A stretch of 64,000 bases of DNA, taken from positions 70,393-134,392 of the forward strand of contig DATMFQ010000014.1 in the NCBI GenBank assembly GCA_035556075.1, written 5' to 3'. Position 1 is the stretch's first letter; each line of letters starts with the position of its first letter. Shown here in pieces: positions 51,222-59,860 of this stretch. The notes beneath the pieces are model-generated. The model was given only the letters and a program-made list of their open reading frames with translations. It ran no database searches and was not told the DNA's origin. The stretch comes from 73-13 sp035556075. Its GTDB lineage: Bacteria; Actinomycetota; Actinomycetes; Actinomycetales; Microbacteriaceae. Both the position numbers and the translations under genes were made by a program.

Positions 51222-52244
51222 CTACACCCCGCGCGCCGCCACTACACGCACCATCCGCTCGAGGGCATATACGGGGTCGCGACTCCCGCCCTTGACGGCC
51301 GCATCTGTCGCGGCGATCGCCGCCACCGCATTCGCCAGTCCCTCGTCACTCCAGCCGGCAACATCGCGCCGGGCCCGGTCGACCTGCCAGGGCGCCATGC
51401 CGAGCCTCCCGGCGAGCGCGCCCCCAGCGCCGCGCGCGCCCGCGACCTTCGCCATGCCGCGGAGCTTCATCGCGAATGCGGCGACGACTGGGACGGGATC
51501 AGCACCGGAATCGAGGGCGTGACGGAGCAGCACGAGCGCGTCGCCGGTGCGCCCGGCCAGCGCCGCGTCGGCGACATCGAAGGCGGTCGTCTCGATCCGC
51601 CCGCCGTGATACCGGGACACCTCCGCCTCGGTGATGTCCCCGTCGACATCGTCGAGGAGCTGCCGCACCGCTCCCGCGAGCTCCGCGAGGTCGTCGCCGA
51701 ACGCGGCGACGAGGGCGCGGACCGCCCCCGGCGCGATCCGGCGGCCCGCGGCCCGCACCTCAGCGCCGACGAACTCCGCGCGCGCCTGGTCACCCTTGAT
51801 CTCCGTGCACGCGACCTCGATCGCGCCACCGGTGCCGCTGCGGATCGCGTCGAGCAGCCGCTTGCCGCGCACCCCGCCGCTATGCCGGAGGAGCACGACC
51901 GTGTCGTCGGCGGGCGCGCCAAGGTATGCGATCGCCTCATCGAGGAATGCGTCAGTGCAGCGCTCGACGCCGCTCACCCGGATGAGTCGCGCCTCGCCGA
52001 AGAGCGACGGGCTCGCGAGGGTGATGAGCTCGCCCGGCGCGTACGCATCGGCCGCGAGATCGCTCACCTCGAGCCCGGGGTCCTGCTCGCGGAGCCGGTC
52101 CCGCAGCAGACCGCTCGCCCGATCGGCGAGGAACTGCTCCGGCCCACTCAGCAGCACGACGGGTGCCGGGCGGATCTCGTGCCACGGCACACCAGTGGGC
52201 GATGCCGGACCGCGCGAAGAGCGGGAGGTCGACGCGCGGGCCAT
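51222..52244 (-). CDS. holA: DNA polymerase III delta subunit
   Basis: Clamp-loader subunit that opens the sliding clamp. 340 residues: VVLLSGPEQFLADRASGLL (degenerate AAA+ domain without Walker A), VVLLRHSGGVRGKRLLDAI and C-terminal collar DALVLLRHALDSGADPVPVVAAFAMKLR. Start taken at ATG 52244, 7 bases after TAGCCT (leaderless), rather than a GTG 24 bases upstream. Follows comEC, the usual comEA-comEC-holA order. Confidence 0.92.
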   Translation of the reverse strand: MARASTSRSSRGPASPTGVPWHEIRPAPVVLLSGPEQFLADRASGLLRDRLREQDPGLEVSDLAADAYAPGELITLASPSLFGEARLIRVSGVERCTDAFLDEAIAYLGAPADDTVVLLRHSGGVRGKRLLDAIRSGTGGAIEVACTEIKGDQARAEFVGAEVRAAGRRIAPGAVRALVAAFGDDLAELAGAVRQLLDDVDGDITEAEVSRYHGGRIETTAFDVADAALAGRTGDALVLLRHALDSGADPVPVVAAFAMKLRGMAKVAGARGAGGALAGRLGMAPWQVDRARRDVAGWSDEGLANAVAAIAATDAAVKGGSRDPVYALERMVRVVAARGV

Positions 52245-52251
52245 GCGGTCC

Positions 52252-52257
52252 AGGCTA
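52252..52257 (-). promoter_or_regulatory. Leaderless -10 box for holA
   Basis: TAGCCT ends 7 bases before the ATG at 52244; it separates essential holA from the com genes transcriptionally. Confidence 0.45.
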
Positions 52258-52322
52258 CTTCGCCCCACCGACGTCGATGACGTGGGTGGCGCGCGTGCAC
52301 GCCGCAGTCCAGCGCCCAGCGG

Positions 52323-54416
52323 TCAGCCCGGTGCCCGTGCGCGCCACAGCCGAAGGCCGCCCGGCTCATCGAGGGACATGAGCAGCAGTCCATCAGCATC
52401 GGTGCGGCCGATGAGCGCGCCGAGCCCCTCGAGGAGCTCGAGCGCGGCCGCGGTCGGATGCCCGTAGTCGTTGTCGCGGCCGACGCCGAGGATCGCGACA
52501 CGTGGGGCGAGCGCCGCATACAGGTCGGCATGCTGATCCGCGCTGCCGTGGTGGCTCACTTTGACGACGTCGGCACCGCCCCCGAGATCACGACCGAGCA
52601 GTCGCGCCTGGGCGGTGGCCCCGAGGTCCCCGAGGAACACCGCACTCGTGCCGGCCGCGTCAAGGTCGACTCGCCACACGAGACTCGCGTCGTTGCCTGG
52701 CGGCGGCGAGCCACGAGCGGGTGGCCACAGCACCCGCCACGGCGCCCCGCCGAGTGTTCCCCGGATCCCCTCGACGCCGGCCACGATCCGCGCCCCACCG
52801 GCGGCGAGCGGTGCGAGCACGGCGTCCGCCGAGGCGGCGTCCGCGGGGCCCGTCAGGACCGTGTCGACGCGGCCGAGCACCGCATTCGTCCCGCCGACGT
52901 GATCGCGGTCGAAGTGGCTGAGCACGAGCAGATCGACCCGGACCACACCAAGATCGTGGAGGCAAGCCGCAAGCGCGCCGGGGTCGGGTCCCGTGTCGAG
53001 GAGCGCGACGGCACCGCCGCCTCGCACGACGACCGCGTCACCCTGCCCAACGTCGCACATGGCCACGACCCAGTCAGCCGGACGTGTCAGCGCCGCGACC
53101 AGCGCGGGCCCCGCGAGCGCACCGGTGTACGCCATCCCAATGCCAAGCACGAGCATCCCGGCGAGCAGGCGTCGCCGTCCGGTCGTCAGCAGCGTGAGCG
53201 CCGCCACCGCGAGCACGCCGGCGTGCAGCGCCATCCCGACCGGGCCCTCCGGCCACGGCAGTGCGGCGCCGGGCCAGGTGGCGAAGGTGGTCGCGACGGA
53301 GCCGATCCACTGCGCCGGCAGCCAGCCGAGCCACGCGATGCCCAGCGCCGCCTCCGGCAGTACGGGCGCGAGGAAGCACGCGAGCATGCCGAGGACGGTG
53401 CCCACGGGCGCAGCGGGGACGGCGAGCAGATTCGCCACGACGCCATAGGTCGGCAGGGTGGGCTGCACGAGCGCGATCGCCGGCTGCACCGCGAGCTGCG
53501 CGGCGACCGGCACCGCGAGGGCGAGCGCTAGCCGCCGCGGCAGCACGCGAGCGGCGAGATCGGCGAGCGGCCCGCTCAGCACGAGGAGCCCCGCCGTCGC
53601 GAGCGCCGAGAGCACGAAGCCGAGCTCGACCGCCGCCGCCGGGACCACCCCGAGGATGCCGGTGATCGCCGCACACAGCAGCGGCATCCCTCGCAGCGGG
53701 CGCGCCGCGGCAAGGCCGACGAGCGCGAACGCCGCCATGACCGCGGCCCGCACGACCGAGGGCTGCGGGGTGACGAGCAGGACGAATGCGGCGAGCGCCA
53801 CGAGCGCGAGCACGATTCGCAGCCGCTGCGGGACCCCGAGCAGTGCGCCCCCGACCATGACGGCCCCGACGACGAGGGCGCAGTTCGACCCGGAGACCGC
53901 GGTGAGGTGGGTCAGCGAGGTCGCATGCATCGACTCCCGAAGGGCGGGTCCGACCATCGTCTCGTCGCCGATCGCCAGCCCGGGCAGCAGGGCCCCTCCC
54001 ACCCCCGGCAGATCGACCACGAGCTCCCGGAAACGCTCGCGCAGCGGCTCGGCGAGCATCGCCCAGTCGGGCGCGCTGTCGTACTCGGTGCCACCACTAA
54101 GTGCCACGGTGGTCGCAGGCCACGCCGCCGCGGCCGCGGCGACGGCGGTTGCGGGCAGGAATGCGCGCCCGCGAGACACGGTGTCCTCGCGCTGGCCACG
54201 TGGTTCCGTCGCCACAGCACCTTGTCTCCGCGAAACCACCTTGCTCCGCCGCGCGAACACAACCGCCGCCACACAGCAGGCGCCGGCGAGCGCCCAGGCG
54301 GCGCTGGCCACGAGGGGTGCGGCGGACTCCGCACCAGGCATGCCGAGCAGCCCCGCGACACACCAGGCCACGAGCGCGGCGGGCAGCAGGCGCAGGTCGC
54401 GGAGGCCTGCGCGCAT
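52323..54416 (-). CDS. comEC: ComEC/Rec2-type DNA-uptake channel protein
   Basis: Membrane channel thought to pass single-stranded DNA during transformation. 697 residues: N-terminal membrane and OB-like part (ALLPGLAIGDETMVGPALRE), competence domain (TAVSGSNCALVVG, about ten helices), then a metallo-beta-lactamase-like domain with VGQGDAVVV, HFDRDHVGG and VSHHGS. All MBL metal residues are visible, so the putative nuclease is intact. Follows comEA by three bases. Full length, not decayed. Confidence 0.94.
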   Translation of the reverse strand: MRAGLRDLRLLPAALVAWCVAGLLGMPGAESAAPLVASAAWALAGACCVAAVVFARRSKVVSRRQGAVATEPRGQREDTVSRGRAFLPATAVAAAAAAWPATTVALSGGTEYDSAPDWAMLAEPLRERFRELVVDLPGVGGALLPGLAIGDETMVGPALRESMHATSLTHLTAVSGSNCALVVGAVMVGGALLGVPQRLRIVLALVALAAFVLLVTPQPSVVRAAVMAAFALVGLAAARPLRGMPLLCAAITGILGVVPAAAVELGFVLSALATAGLLVLSGPLADLAARVLPRRLALALAVPVAAQLAVQPAIALVQPTLPTYGVVANLLAVPAAPVGTVLGMLACFLAPVLPEAALGIAWLGWLPAQWIGSVATTFATWPGAALPWPEGPVGMALHAGVLAVAALTLLTTGRRRLLAGMLVLGIGMAYTGALAGPALVAALTRPADWVVAMCDVGQGDAVVVRGGGAVALLDTGPDPGALAACLHDLGVVRVDLLVLSHFDRDHVGGTNAVLGRVDTVLTGPADAASADAVLAPLAAGGARIVAGVEGIRGTLGGAPWRVLWPPARGSPPPGNDASLVWRVDLDAAGTSAVFLGDLGATAQARLLGRDLGGGADVVKVSHHGSADQHADLYAALAPRVAILGVGRDNDYGHPTAAALELLEGLGALIGRTDADGLLLMSLDEPGGLRLWRARAPG

Positions 54417-54419
54417 CGC

Positions 54420-55049
54420 TCAGACCGTCACGAGGTCGCGCAGCGTCTCGAGGGTGCGCTCACCGATGCCGCTGACGTCGAGGAGGTCCTCGACCGTCCG
54501 GAATCCGCCGTTGGCCTCCCGCCAGCGGATGATCCGTGCCGCGGTGGCGGGGCCGACCCCGGGCAGGGGTTCGAGGCCTGCGGCATCGGCCTGGTTGAGA
54601 TCGACGAGGCCGTCCGCCCGGACACCGGTGAGCCCGCTCGCCCCGGTAGTACCGCTGCCTCCTGTGGCTCCACCTGGGATCACCTCACCGATCTTGGGGA
54701 TGCGCAACTGCTCGGCGTCTGCGACGACCCGCGCGAGGTTGACGCCCGCCGGGTCCGCCTCGGCGCTGAGCCCTCCGGCTGCGGCGACCGCGTCCAGGAC
54801 CCGTGCACCGGCGTCGAGCCGGTACACGCCGGGGCGCGCGACCGCGCCGAGCACGTGGACCAGCACCCCGCCGTCCGTCACCGCTGGCGTCTCAACCGTC
54901 ACGAGCGGCGCCGCGAGGACCTCCTCGCCGGAGGGGCGCAGCATCGCCGCGAGCACGGTCGCGACGAGCCCGATGATGACGAGCACGAGGGCGGCGCCGA
55001 GCACGATGCGCAGGCGTCCCCGCGGCGGCGGGCCGAGTTCGAGCGTCAC
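54420..55049 (-). CDS. comEA: ComEA-type DNA receptor
   Basis: Membrane-anchored DNA receptor, 209 residues. One N-terminal helix (IVLGAALVLVIIGLVATVLAAML), a SLBB domain (VLVHVLGAVARPGVYRLDAGARVLDAVAAAGG) and C-terminal helix-hairpin-helix pair (DLNQADAAGLEPLPGVGPATAARII) that binds DNA. A Gly/Thr-rich linker joins them. GTG start 6 bases after TAGCCT, a leaderless promoter for the com pair. Confidence 0.94.
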   Translation of the reverse strand: MTLELGPPPRGRLRIVLGAALVLVIIGLVATVLAAMLRPSGEEVLAAPLVTVETPAVTDGGVLVHVLGAVARPGVYRLDAGARVLDAVAAAGGLSAEADPAGVNLARVVADAEQLRIPKIGEVIPGGATGGSGTTGASGLTGVRADGLVDLNQADAAGLEPLPGVGPATAARIIRWREANGGFRTVEDLLDVSGIGERTLETLRDLVTV

Positions 55050-55055
55050 GCCGGC

Positions 55056-55061
55056 AGGCTA
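55056..55061 (-). promoter_or_regulatory. Leaderless -10 box for comEA-comEC
   Basis: TAGCCT ends 6 bases before the comEA GTG. Confidence 0.5.
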
Positions 55062-55111
55062 GTCAGCAGCACCTCGCAGCTGGCACCGCGCGACGAGGCA
55101 CTGTGGAGGAA

Positions 55112-57679
55112 TCAGCCCTTCGTCGCGATGTTGACGAGTGACGGCGCGCGGACGATGACCTTGACGATCTGCGACTCGCCGATTGCCCGCTGCACGTTCT
55201 CCGACGCCCGGGCGAGCGCCTCGAGCTCGGCGTCGGCGATCTTCGCGGGCACCTCGAGCCGGTCGCGCACCTTGCCGTTGACCTGCACGATCGCGGTGAC
55301 GGTGTCCTCGACGAGGAGCGCCGGGTCCGGGCGGCGCCAGCCGGCAGTGGCGACGGAGGGCGCGTGCCCGAGCCGTTCCCACATCTCCTCGGCCGTGTGC
55401 GGCGCGAAGAGGGAGAGGCCGATCGTCAGCACCTCGACGGCCTCGCGGACCGCGGGATCAGCGGGGCCCTGCGACTCGACCGTCCGTCGGATCGCATTCG
55501 ACAGCTCCATGAGCCGGGCGACGAGGACATTGAACTTCAGCGACTCCGCGAGCTGCGCGCCCTCGGCGAGGAAGCGGTGCGTCGCACGGCGCAGCGCCAG
55601 GTCGCCGTCCTGCCAGACGGCCTCCGGCGGCGACGACACGTCCGCCGCGAGCCGGAACGCGCGGCCGAGGAATCGCGCCGCGGCGGCCGGCCGCACGTCA
55701 TCCCAGTGGATGTTGTCCTCCGGCGGCCCCGCGAAGGCGAGCGCCAGCCGCAGCGCGTCGGCCCCGTGCTCCTCGAGCTGGCCCGCGAAGGTCGCGCCCT
55801 CGCCGGATCGCTTGGAGAGCTTCTTGCCGTCGGTGCCGAGGACCATGCCCTGGTTGAGGAGCGCGGAGAAGGGCTCGGTGAAGCTGACGAGGCCCATGTC
55901 GAAGAGCACCTTCGTGATGAAGCGCGCGTAGAGCAGGTGGAGGATCGCGTGCTCGACGCCGCCGACATACTGGTCGACGGGTGCCCAACGCTCCGCCGCA
56001 GCCGGATCGAATGCGCGGGTGTCGTCCGTCGCGCTGAGGAACCGCAGGAAGTACCACGACGAGTCGACGAAGGTGTCCATCGTGTCGGGGTCGCGCCGAG
56101 CGGGGCTCCCGTCGCGGGGGTCCGGTACCTCGACCCAATCGGTCGCCGCGCCGAGCGGGGACTGCCCCTTCGGCTTGAGGTCGAGGCCGTCGGTCGGCGG
56201 CAGCACGATCGGCAGCTGGTCCTCCGGGACTGGCACGAGCTCGCCGTCGGCGCCGTGGATGATCGGGATCGGGGTGCCCCAGAAACGCTGGCGAGAGATG
56301 AGCCAGTCGCGCAGTCGGTAGTTCTTCGCCGCCCGGCCGGTGCCGCGCTCCTCGAGGAGTTCGATGACCCGGGTGATCGCGTGCTGTTTCGACAGTCCGT
56401 CGATCGGACCCGAGTTGATGAGGCGGCCGTCCCCTGCGAGCGCCTTGCCGGTCACCGCGGGGTCGATCTCGGCGAGGTCGACGGGCTGCATCGGCTCCCC
56501 GGTCGCTGGGTCGGTGACAATGACCGGGACCGCCCCCGTGACCGGCGCCGTCGTGTCGACGACGACGCGCACCGGGAGGTCGAACTCGCGGGCGAAGTCG
56601 AGGTCGCGCTGGTCGTGCGCGGGCACGGCCATGACCGCGCCGTGCCCATAGTCGGCGAGCACGTAGTCGGCGGCCCAGATTGGGAGGCGCTCACCGCTGA
56701 GGGGGTTGATGGCCCAGCGACCGAGCGGGACGCCGGTCTTCGGCCGCTCCGCATCCTGCCGCTCGATCTCGGTGAGTCGACCGGTGCGCTCGAGGTACGC
56801 CTCGAAGGCCATGCGGACTTCATCGCTCGAGCCCGCCACAAGCTCCGCCGCGAGGTCCGAGTCGGGCGCGACGACCATGAAGGTGGCGCCGTAGAGCGTG
56901 TCGGGACGGGTGGTGAAGACCGTGACCGGTTCGTCACGACCCTCGATGACGAAGTCGACGTCCGCGCCGATGGAGCGCCCGATCCAGTTGCGCTGCATCT
57001 GCAGCACTCGGCTCGGCCAAGCGCCCTCGAGCTGGTTGAGGTCGTCAAGAAGACGGTCGGCGTACTCGGTGACCCGGAAGTACCACTGCGTCAGCTTCTT
57101 CTTGACGACGAGCGCACCGGTGCGCTCGCTCGTCCCGTCGGCGAGCACCTGCTCGTTCGCGAGCACCGTCTGGTCGACCGGGTCCCAGTTGACCCAGCTC
57201 TCCTTCCGGTAGGCGAGTCCCCGCTCGAAGAGCCGGAGGAAGAGCCACTGGTTCCACTTGTAGTACTCGGGGTCGCTCGTGTGCAGCACGCGCGACCAGT
57301 CGAAGCTCACCCCGTAGCGGCGGAAGGACTCCCGCTGCTGCGCGATGTTGTCGTACGTCCAGGTGACGGGGTTCGCGCCGCGCTGGATCGCCGCATTCTC
57401 CGCGGGCAGTCCGAACGAGTCCCAGCCGATCGGGTGGAGCACGTTGCACCCGCGCTGGCGCCAGTACCGCGCGACGATGTCCCCGAAGGCGAAGGCCTCC
57501 GCGTGGCCCATGTGCAGGTCCCCGGACGGGTAGGGAAACATGTCGAGGACGTACTTGCGCGGCCGCGGGTCGTCGTCGCGCGTGACGAAGGTGCCCTCGG
57601 CCTCCCAGTAGGCCTGCCACTTCGCCTGGATCGACTGAATGTCGTAGTCCGAGGTCTCCTGATCACCCGCGTCCGTCAC
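55112..57679 (-). CDS. leuS: Leucyl-tRNA synthetase
   Basis: Class Ia synthetase, 855 residues. The HIGH box is HMGH at 56-59 (GDLHMGHAEAFAFGD), the CP1 editing domain follows (about 220-420, with TTRPDTLYGATFMV and the conserved Asp of editing in AVPAHDQRD), and the KMSKS loop is KLSKR. Anticodon-binding helices and C-terminal domain are complete. GTG start at VTDAGDQETSDY, 8 bases after TAGGCT; the open frame continues upstream but is not family-like. Confidence 0.97.
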   Translation of the reverse strand: MTDAGDQETSDYDIQSIQAKWQAYWEAEGTFVTRDDDPRPRKYVLDMFPYPSGDLHMGHAEAFAFGDIVARYWRQRGCNVLHPIGWDSFGLPAENAAIQRGANPVTWTYDNIAQQRESFRRYGVSFDWSRVLHTSDPEYYKWNQWLFLRLFERGLAYRKESWVNWDPVDQTVLANEQVLADGTSERTGALVVKKKLTQWYFRVTEYADRLLDDLNQLEGAWPSRVLQMQRNWIGRSIGADVDFVIEGRDEPVTVFTTRPDTLYGATFMVVAPDSDLAAELVAGSSDEVRMAFEAYLERTGRLTEIERQDAERPKTGVPLGRWAINPLSGERLPIWAADYVLADYGHGAVMAVPAHDQRDLDFAREFDLPVRVVVDTTAPVTGAVPVIVTDPATGEPMQPVDLAEIDPAVTGKALAGDGRLINSGPIDGLSKQHAITRVIELLEERGTGRAAKNYRLRDWLISRQRFWGTPIPIIHGADGELVPVPEDQLPIVLPPTDGLDLKPKGQSPLGAATDWVEVPDPRDGSPARRDPDTMDTFVDSSWYFLRFLSATDDTRAFDPAAAERWAPVDQYVGGVEHAILHLLYARFITKVLFDMGLVSFTEPFSALLNQGMVLGTDGKKLSKRSGEGATFAGQLEEHGADALRLALAFAGPPEDNIHWDDVRPAAAARFLGRAFRLAADVSSPPEAVWQDGDLALRRATHRFLAEGAQLAESLKFNVLVARLMELSNAIRRTVESQGPADPAVREAVEVLTIGLSLFAPHTAEEMWERLGHAPSVATAGWRRPDPALLVEDTVTAIVQVNGKVRDRLEVPAKIADAELEALARASENVQRAIGESQIVKVIVRAPSLVNIATKG

Positions 57680-57687
57680 GACCGTCC

Positions 57688-57693
57688 AGCCTA
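57688..57693 (-). promoter_or_regulatory. Leaderless -10 box for leuS
   Basis: TAGGCT ends 8 bases before the leuS GTG. The palindromic element at 57701-57764 occupies the upstream -35 region. No tRNA-dependent leader (T-box) is possible with this geometry. Confidence 0.4.
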
Positions 57694-57700
57694 CCCGGAG

Positions 57701-57764
57701 CCGGTGGTTGCCCAGTTCTGCTGGTGGAGCGCAGCGACCACCGGCGGAACTGGGCAACTACCGC
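57701..57764. repeat. 64-base palindromic element, copy 2
   Basis: Inverted relative to copy 1 (44636-44699), same length, same loop core GGTCGCTGC, arms with about three mismatches. Pairs AAAT/ATTT in copy 1 are AGTT/AACT here, so the helix is kept. Lies between the pabB stop and leuS. Confidence 0.8.
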
Positions 57765-57778
57765 TCGCGACGGACCCC

Positions 57779-59119
57779 TCAGACGCCGAGGGCGCGCAGC
57801 AGCACCGCCGCCTTGAGCCGCGTCTCCTCGACCTCCTCATCGGCGTCGGACAGTGCCGTGATGCCGCCACCAGTGCCGATCACGGCCCCCGCCGCGTCGA
57901 TGACGATGGAGCGGATCGTCATCGCGAGGTCGACCCGACCGTCGTAGCCGAGATAGCCGAATGCGCCGCTGTAGACCCCGCGGGAGCGCGCCTCGAGCCT
58001 GGTGAGGATCGACACGGCGGAGCGCTTGGGGGCGCCCGTCATCGAGCCGGCCGGGAAGCACGACCGGATGACATCGACCGCGTCGAGCTCCGGCCGCACC
58101 TGCCCGCTCACGGTCGACACGAGTTGGTGGACGGGCGGATACGTCTCGACATCGAGCAGCTTCGTCACCTCGACCGAGCCGACCTCGCACACGCGCGACA
58201 GGTCGTTGCGCATGAGGTCGACGATCATGACGTTCTCGGCGCGCTCCTTGTCGCTCCTGCGCAGCTCTTCGGCGATCGCCGCGTCCTCCTCCGGGGTCGC
58301 GCCGCGCGGCCGCGTCCCCTTGATCGGCTTCGTCGAGGCCCGGCCATCGGGCGTGACGAGGAGGAACTGCTCCGGGCTCGCCGACAGCAACGCGACCCCA
58401 TCGGCCCGCAGGTACGCGCCGTGGTGGCTCGGGCTGGTGCGCCGCACCCGCCGGTACACCTCCCACGGGTCGAAATCCCCGTCCACCGAGACCTCGGTCG
58501 TCAGGCACAGCACGTACGCGTCACCGTCGGCGATCGCCTGCTGACATGCCCGGATGCGGGCCGCATAGTCGGCATCGCTGTGTCGCCACCGGACGACCGC
58601 GTCGACCGGCGCATTCCTGGCATCCGGGAGGAATGCGGCCCCCGCCCCCGCAATCGCCGCCAGCACCCCGTCGCGCCACGTCGCGAGCTCCCCCGCCCAC
58701 TCGTGCCCTCGCGCCATGAGGCGCGCCTGCCCGGTGGCGTGGTCGATGGCGAGTGCCCGGTCGACCCGCATGAAGAGGGCTTCGGGGTGGCGTCGCGGGT
58801 GCGGGGCGCTCAGACCGAGCGTCTCCTCGTACAGCTCGTAGCCGAGCCAGCCGATGAGGCCGAGCGCGAAGCCCCCGGGGACATCCTCGGTGTCGACGTC
58901 CCAGCGGGTGCGCTCGGCGCGGAGCCAGCTGAAGACGTCCTGCCCGGCCTCGCGGAGCTCCTCCGCGGTGATCGACCAGCTCGCGGCGCCGAGGTAGCTG
59001 GTGCCGGTCCCGGTGCCGCCGGAGTCGAGCCAGAACGCGGCGGGCGCGTCCTTCCAGCACGCGGCAAAGACGGCCTCGGGGTCGACGACGCCGGGAATCG
59101 GCCACGTGAGGACCCGCAT
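57779..59119 (-). CDS. pabB: Aminodeoxychorismate synthase component I
   Basis: Converts chorismate to 4-amino-4-deoxychorismate for folate. 446 residues of the chorismate-binding family. Lys257 in KPIKGTRPRG marks ADC synthase, in contrast to Ala in the TrpE of this window. DLMRNDLSRVCEVGS and FPAGSMTGAPKRSA are the other core motifs. The start is the ATG at MRVLTWPIPG; a long open frame upstream is antisense to dedA. The -10-like CAGAAT lies 6 bases before it. Confidence 0.93.
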   Translation of the reverse strand: MRVLTWPIPGVVDPEAVFAACWKDAPAAFWLDSGGTGTGTSYLGAASWSITAEELREAGQDVFSWLRAERTRWDVDTEDVPGGFALGLIGWLGYELYEETLGLSAPHPRRHPEALFMRVDRALAIDHATGQARLMARGHEWAGELATWRDGVLAAIAGAGAAFLPDARNAPVDAVVRWRHSDADYAARIRACQQAIADGDAYVLCLTTEVSVDGDFDPWEVYRRVRRTSPSHHGAYLRADGVALLSASPEQFLLVTPDGRASTKPIKGTRPRGATPEEDAAIAEELRRSDKERAENVMIVDLMRNDLSRVCEVGSVEVTKLLDVETYPPVHQLVSTVSGQVRPELDAVDVIRSCFPAGSMTGAPKRSAVSILTRLEARSRGVYSGAFGYLGYDGRVDLAMTIRSIVIDAAGAVIGTGGGITALSDADEEVEETRLKAAVLLRALGV

Positions 59120-59124
59120 TCTTC

Positions 59125-59165
59125 CATTCTGCTGGGTGGCGGCACACTTCGGTGCCGTCAGAATG
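59125..59165. promoter_or_regulatory. Divergent promoter region pabB/dedA with inverted repeat
   Basis: CATTCTG at 59125-59131 and CAGAATG at 59159-59165 are inverted copies; each supplies a CAGAAT box 6 bases before a start codon, pabB ATG to the left and dedA GTG to the right. Inner GGCGGCAC/GTGCCGTC pairs with one mismatch. Either two back-to-back leaderless promoters or an operator. Confidence 0.45.
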
Positions 59166-59170
59166 TGTCG

Positions 59171-59860
59171 GTGGGTCCGATTGAGTCGCTCGGGGCCTGG
59201 CTCAGCCAGGTCATCTCGTGGGCGCTGCATCTTGTCGAGGCGGTCGGCCCGGTGTGGGGCACCGTGATCGCGGGCGTCGGCATGCTGCTCGAGACGACGC
59301 TCTTTGTCGGGCTCATCGTCCCGGGGGACACGATTGTCGTCGCGGCGGCGACGGCGGTCAGTGATCCGGTGCATTTCGTGGTCCTCACGGTCGTCGTGGT
59401 GGTCACCTCGCTGTGCGGGCAGTCGCTCGGCTTCCTGCTCGGCCGCCTGGCGGGGCCGACGATCCGCCGGTCCCGGCTGGGGCGGCGGCTCGGCGCCTCC
59501 TGGGATCGGGCATCGGCGCTGCTCGAGCGGCGCGGCGGCATCGTGGTGTTCATCAGCCGATTCCTGCCGGTGTTCCACGCCCTCATGCCGGTGGCGGTCG
59601 GGATGAGTGCCATGTCACTGCGCCGATTCCTCGCCTGGGCGGCACCGGCCGCGCTCATCTGGGGAGCCGCGTATGTCGGGGTCGGCGCGGTCGCGGCAGA
59701 GTCGTTCCGCGCGCTGACGGATCACCTCCACCTCGCTGGCTATGTCTTCGTCGGCGTCATCCTCGTCTTCGTGCTGCTCGTGGCGCTCGGCAAGCGCCTG
59801 CTCGCACGCGCGACGGAGCCTGGCAGACTGGTCGACGATGCCGGAGACGACGACGCCTGA
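59171..59860 (+). CDS. DedA-family membrane protein
   Basis: Member of the DedA/VTT superfamily, now linked to lipid flipping and envelope homeostasis. 229 residues, five to six hydrophobic segments. Signature GLIVPGDTIVVAAA and FISRFLPVFHALMPVAVGM with the membrane-embedded acidic and arginine residues. GTG at 59171 chosen by its distance from CAGAAT; GTG at 59165 is an alternative. Its end overlaps the App1 gene by 23 bases. Confidence 0.9.
   Translation: MGPIESLGAWLSQVISWALHLVEAVGPVWGTVIAGVGMLLETTLFVGLIVPGDTIVVAAATAVSDPVHFVVLTVVVVVTSLCGQSLGFLLGRLAGPTIRRSRLGRRLGASWDRASALLERRGGIVVFISRFLPVFHALMPVAVGMSAMSLRRFLAWAAPAALIWGAAYVGVGAVAAESFRALTDHLHLAGYVFVGVILVFVLLVALGKRLLARATEPGRLVDDAGDDDA

Noticed and set aside
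55364..59860. A 1498-codon plus-strand open frame
   Set aside because: It is antisense to leuS and pabB, rich in Arg, Asp, Glu and Gly without domain structure, and only its last 230 codons are real (the DedA protein). High GC removes stop codons from the opposite strand.
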